A DNA stretch of 6,917 nt, from positions 1 through 6,917 of the forward strand of contig JAAZAL010000097.1 of assembly GCA_012514355.1 (NCBI GenBank), given 5' to 3'. A program made the position numbers and the translations under genes. Position 1 is the first letter of the stretch, and each line of letters opens with the position of its first letter. The DNA comes from Candidatus Dojkabacteria bacterium. GTDB taxonomy: Bacteria; Patescibacteriota; Dojkabacteria; SC72. This document shows positions 6,153 through 6,917 of this stretch, one piece after another. The notes beneath the pieces are model-generated. The model did not search any database. It had not been told where the DNA came from and saw only the letters and a program-made list of their open reading frames with translations.

Positions 6153-6169
6153 TAGTTAAGTACTATTTC
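6146..6169 (+). terminator. Hairpin across the stop codon of the phosphatidyltransferase gene
   Basis: GAAGTAGT (6146-6153) pairs with ACTATTTC (6162-6169), with one G-U wobble and a further A-T pair closing the loop. It spans the TAG at 6150-6152. Its right arm matches that of the stop-spanning hairpin at 4548-4565. There is no T tract, so termination is uncertain. Confidence 0.25.
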
Positions 6170-6183
6170 ATCTTTACCCTTTA

Positions 6184-6206
6184 AAATTAGATATCTAATC
6201 TAATTT
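6184..6206 (+). promoter_or_regulatory. Leader hairpin and repeated GATATCTAAT before the last gene
   Basis: AAATTAGAT (6184-6192) and ATCTAATTT (6198-6206) form a perfect 9-bp stem with a 5-nt loop. An alternative 14-bp palindrome ATTAGATATCTAAT (6186-6199) shares its left arm. GATATCTAAT occurs twice, at 6190-6199 and 6209-6218, the second copy running into the start codon. CCT at 6178-6180 could extend the stem by pairing with AGG at 6207-6209, which is part of the likely Shine-Dalgarno AGGA, so the hairpin might restrict ribosome access. Confidence 0.35.
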
Positions 6207-6216
6207 AGGATATCTA

Positions 6217-6917
6217 ATGAAAAGATTCATTCTTTCTATTTTTCTTTTTACTTTTTTTGTTTCTCCTATTTTTGCAGATAGGTTTTTTAGAGAGGGTGAC
6301 ATTATGGAAAATAGGTACTTTGATACTCTGGGATATACCATCGGAGATTTATTACAGAGTGAGCAGTGCCCTAACTGTGTAAAGTATGATATTGCAGATA
6401 TTAAAGGTAGTAAAAGCTCTGAAGTACTGGGTACAGTTCATATTGATGATATTACTGATTCGGACTCTGTATATGGTCTGATGAGGCTTCATGGTTTGTA
6501 TGATGAAGTATCTCTTCCTCCATATTCTAAAGTAGATTTCATATATTGGTCTAAAAACACTTCAGATACTGATGTAAACATTTTTTCTTTGAAGATGTTT
6601 CTTTCTAGAATGTATTCATATCAGGGTGATATTACTAAGTTAGTAGATTTACAGGGAGAGTATGAGTCTTTGCCCATTAAATACATAATTTGGGAATATC
6701 CAAGAAAGGGGGTAGTAAAAACATACCCAGGTATTGGAGTAATCCAACCTAGTGAGGGTGTTTTGTATGGGATGAGACTTGATAGTGCATATGTAAAAAG
6801 CCCTTTAGTTTTCGAAAAGTGGGAGGCTCGATATGAAGGCGAAGATTTAATACTTTCAGTATATGTAAAAAATGAATCTGAGGAAGTACTTCCAAATGTA
6901 AATTATACTCATCAGGA
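6217..6917 (+). CDS. Secreted protein of unknown function (cut by right edge)
   Basis: This frame opens at the ATG at 6217 (first start after an in-frame TAA at 6196) and stays open for 233 codons to the window edge. AGGA at 6207-6210 is a plausible Shine-Dalgarno, 6 nt from the start. Residues 1-20 are a clear signal peptide (KRFILSIFLF core, cleavage at IFA-D). A CPNC motif (51-54) comes early in the mature protein; a CxxC could bind metal or form a disulfide, but no thioredoxin-like context is seen. The region around 70-170 is mixed alpha/beta without a recognised family. From about 196 a new beta domain begins (LVFEKWEARYEGEDLILSVYVKNESEEVLPNVNYT), with the wording of DUF11/CARDB-like Ig repeats found in large bacterial surface proteins, so the full protein is probably considerably longer. 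It lies 64 bp after the phosphatidyltransferase gene. Function unknown; extracytoplasmic. Confidence 0.85.
   Translation, partial: MKRFILSIFLFTFFVSPIFADRFFREGDIMENRYFDTLGYTIGDLLQSEQCPNCVKYDIADIKGSKSSEVLGTVHIDDITDSDSVYGLMRLHGLYDEVSLPPYSKVDFIYWSKNTSDTDVNIFSLKMFLSRMYSYQGDITKLVDLQGEYESLPIKYIIWEYPRKGVVKTYPGIGVIQPSEGVLYGMRLDSAYVKSPLVFEKWEARYEGEDLILSVYVKNESEEVLPNVNYTHQ

Overview
The window is AT-rich (roughly one third G+C by eye), tightly packed, and uses the standard bacterial code. It holds seven protein genes, two of them cut by the window edges, and one tRNA-Ser. The best guess for the source is a Patescibacteria/CPR bacterium. Two secreted proteins carry cysteine, Fn3-like and C-terminal beta-domain signatures that I recall from CPR surface proteins, most genes lack a clear Shine-Dalgarno sequence, and most products are small secreted or membrane proteins without close relatives in model organisms. 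A specific lineage such as Dojkabacteria or Microgenomates is only a guess.

Left block, minus strand (3797 down to 1): four genes point the same way. First come two secreted beta-rich proteins (399 and 371 aa) with different N-terminal modules but a similar C-terminal domain. Next is a 324-aa protein with a signal peptide, two Ig-like/DUF916-like domains, a C-terminal membrane segment and a basic tail. Its last bases overlap the start of a second secreted protein of similar N-terminal fold, which runs off the left edge. The arrangement resembles the WxL / WxL-interacting-protein (csc-type) surface clusters of Gram-positive bacteria, though no true WxL motif is visible. My reading is a surface-display locus: secreted subunits plus membrane-anchored or chaperone-like partners. 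The two large secreted proteins each have a plausible sigma70-type promoter.

Middle: a complete tRNA-Ser(UGA) with a long variable arm and encoded CCA (3873-3961) is transcribed rightward. Nineteen bases later a small N-terminally anchored or secreted Ig-like protein begins (190 aa). It meets, tail to tail with only 6 bp between, a leftward gene for a 219-aa single-pass membrane protein with a disordered basic cytoplasmic part. An AT-rich hairpin covers both stop codons.

Right block, plus strand: diverging from the 219-aa gene across a 99-bp region with a short inverted repeat lies a CDP-alcohol phosphatidyltransferase (277 aa, complete catalytic motif) with an unusual charged N-terminal extension. 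After a 64-bp gap containing hairpins comes a secreted protein of unknown function that runs off the right edge. No mobile element, CRISPR array, rRNA, or gene-free stretch over 300 bases is present.
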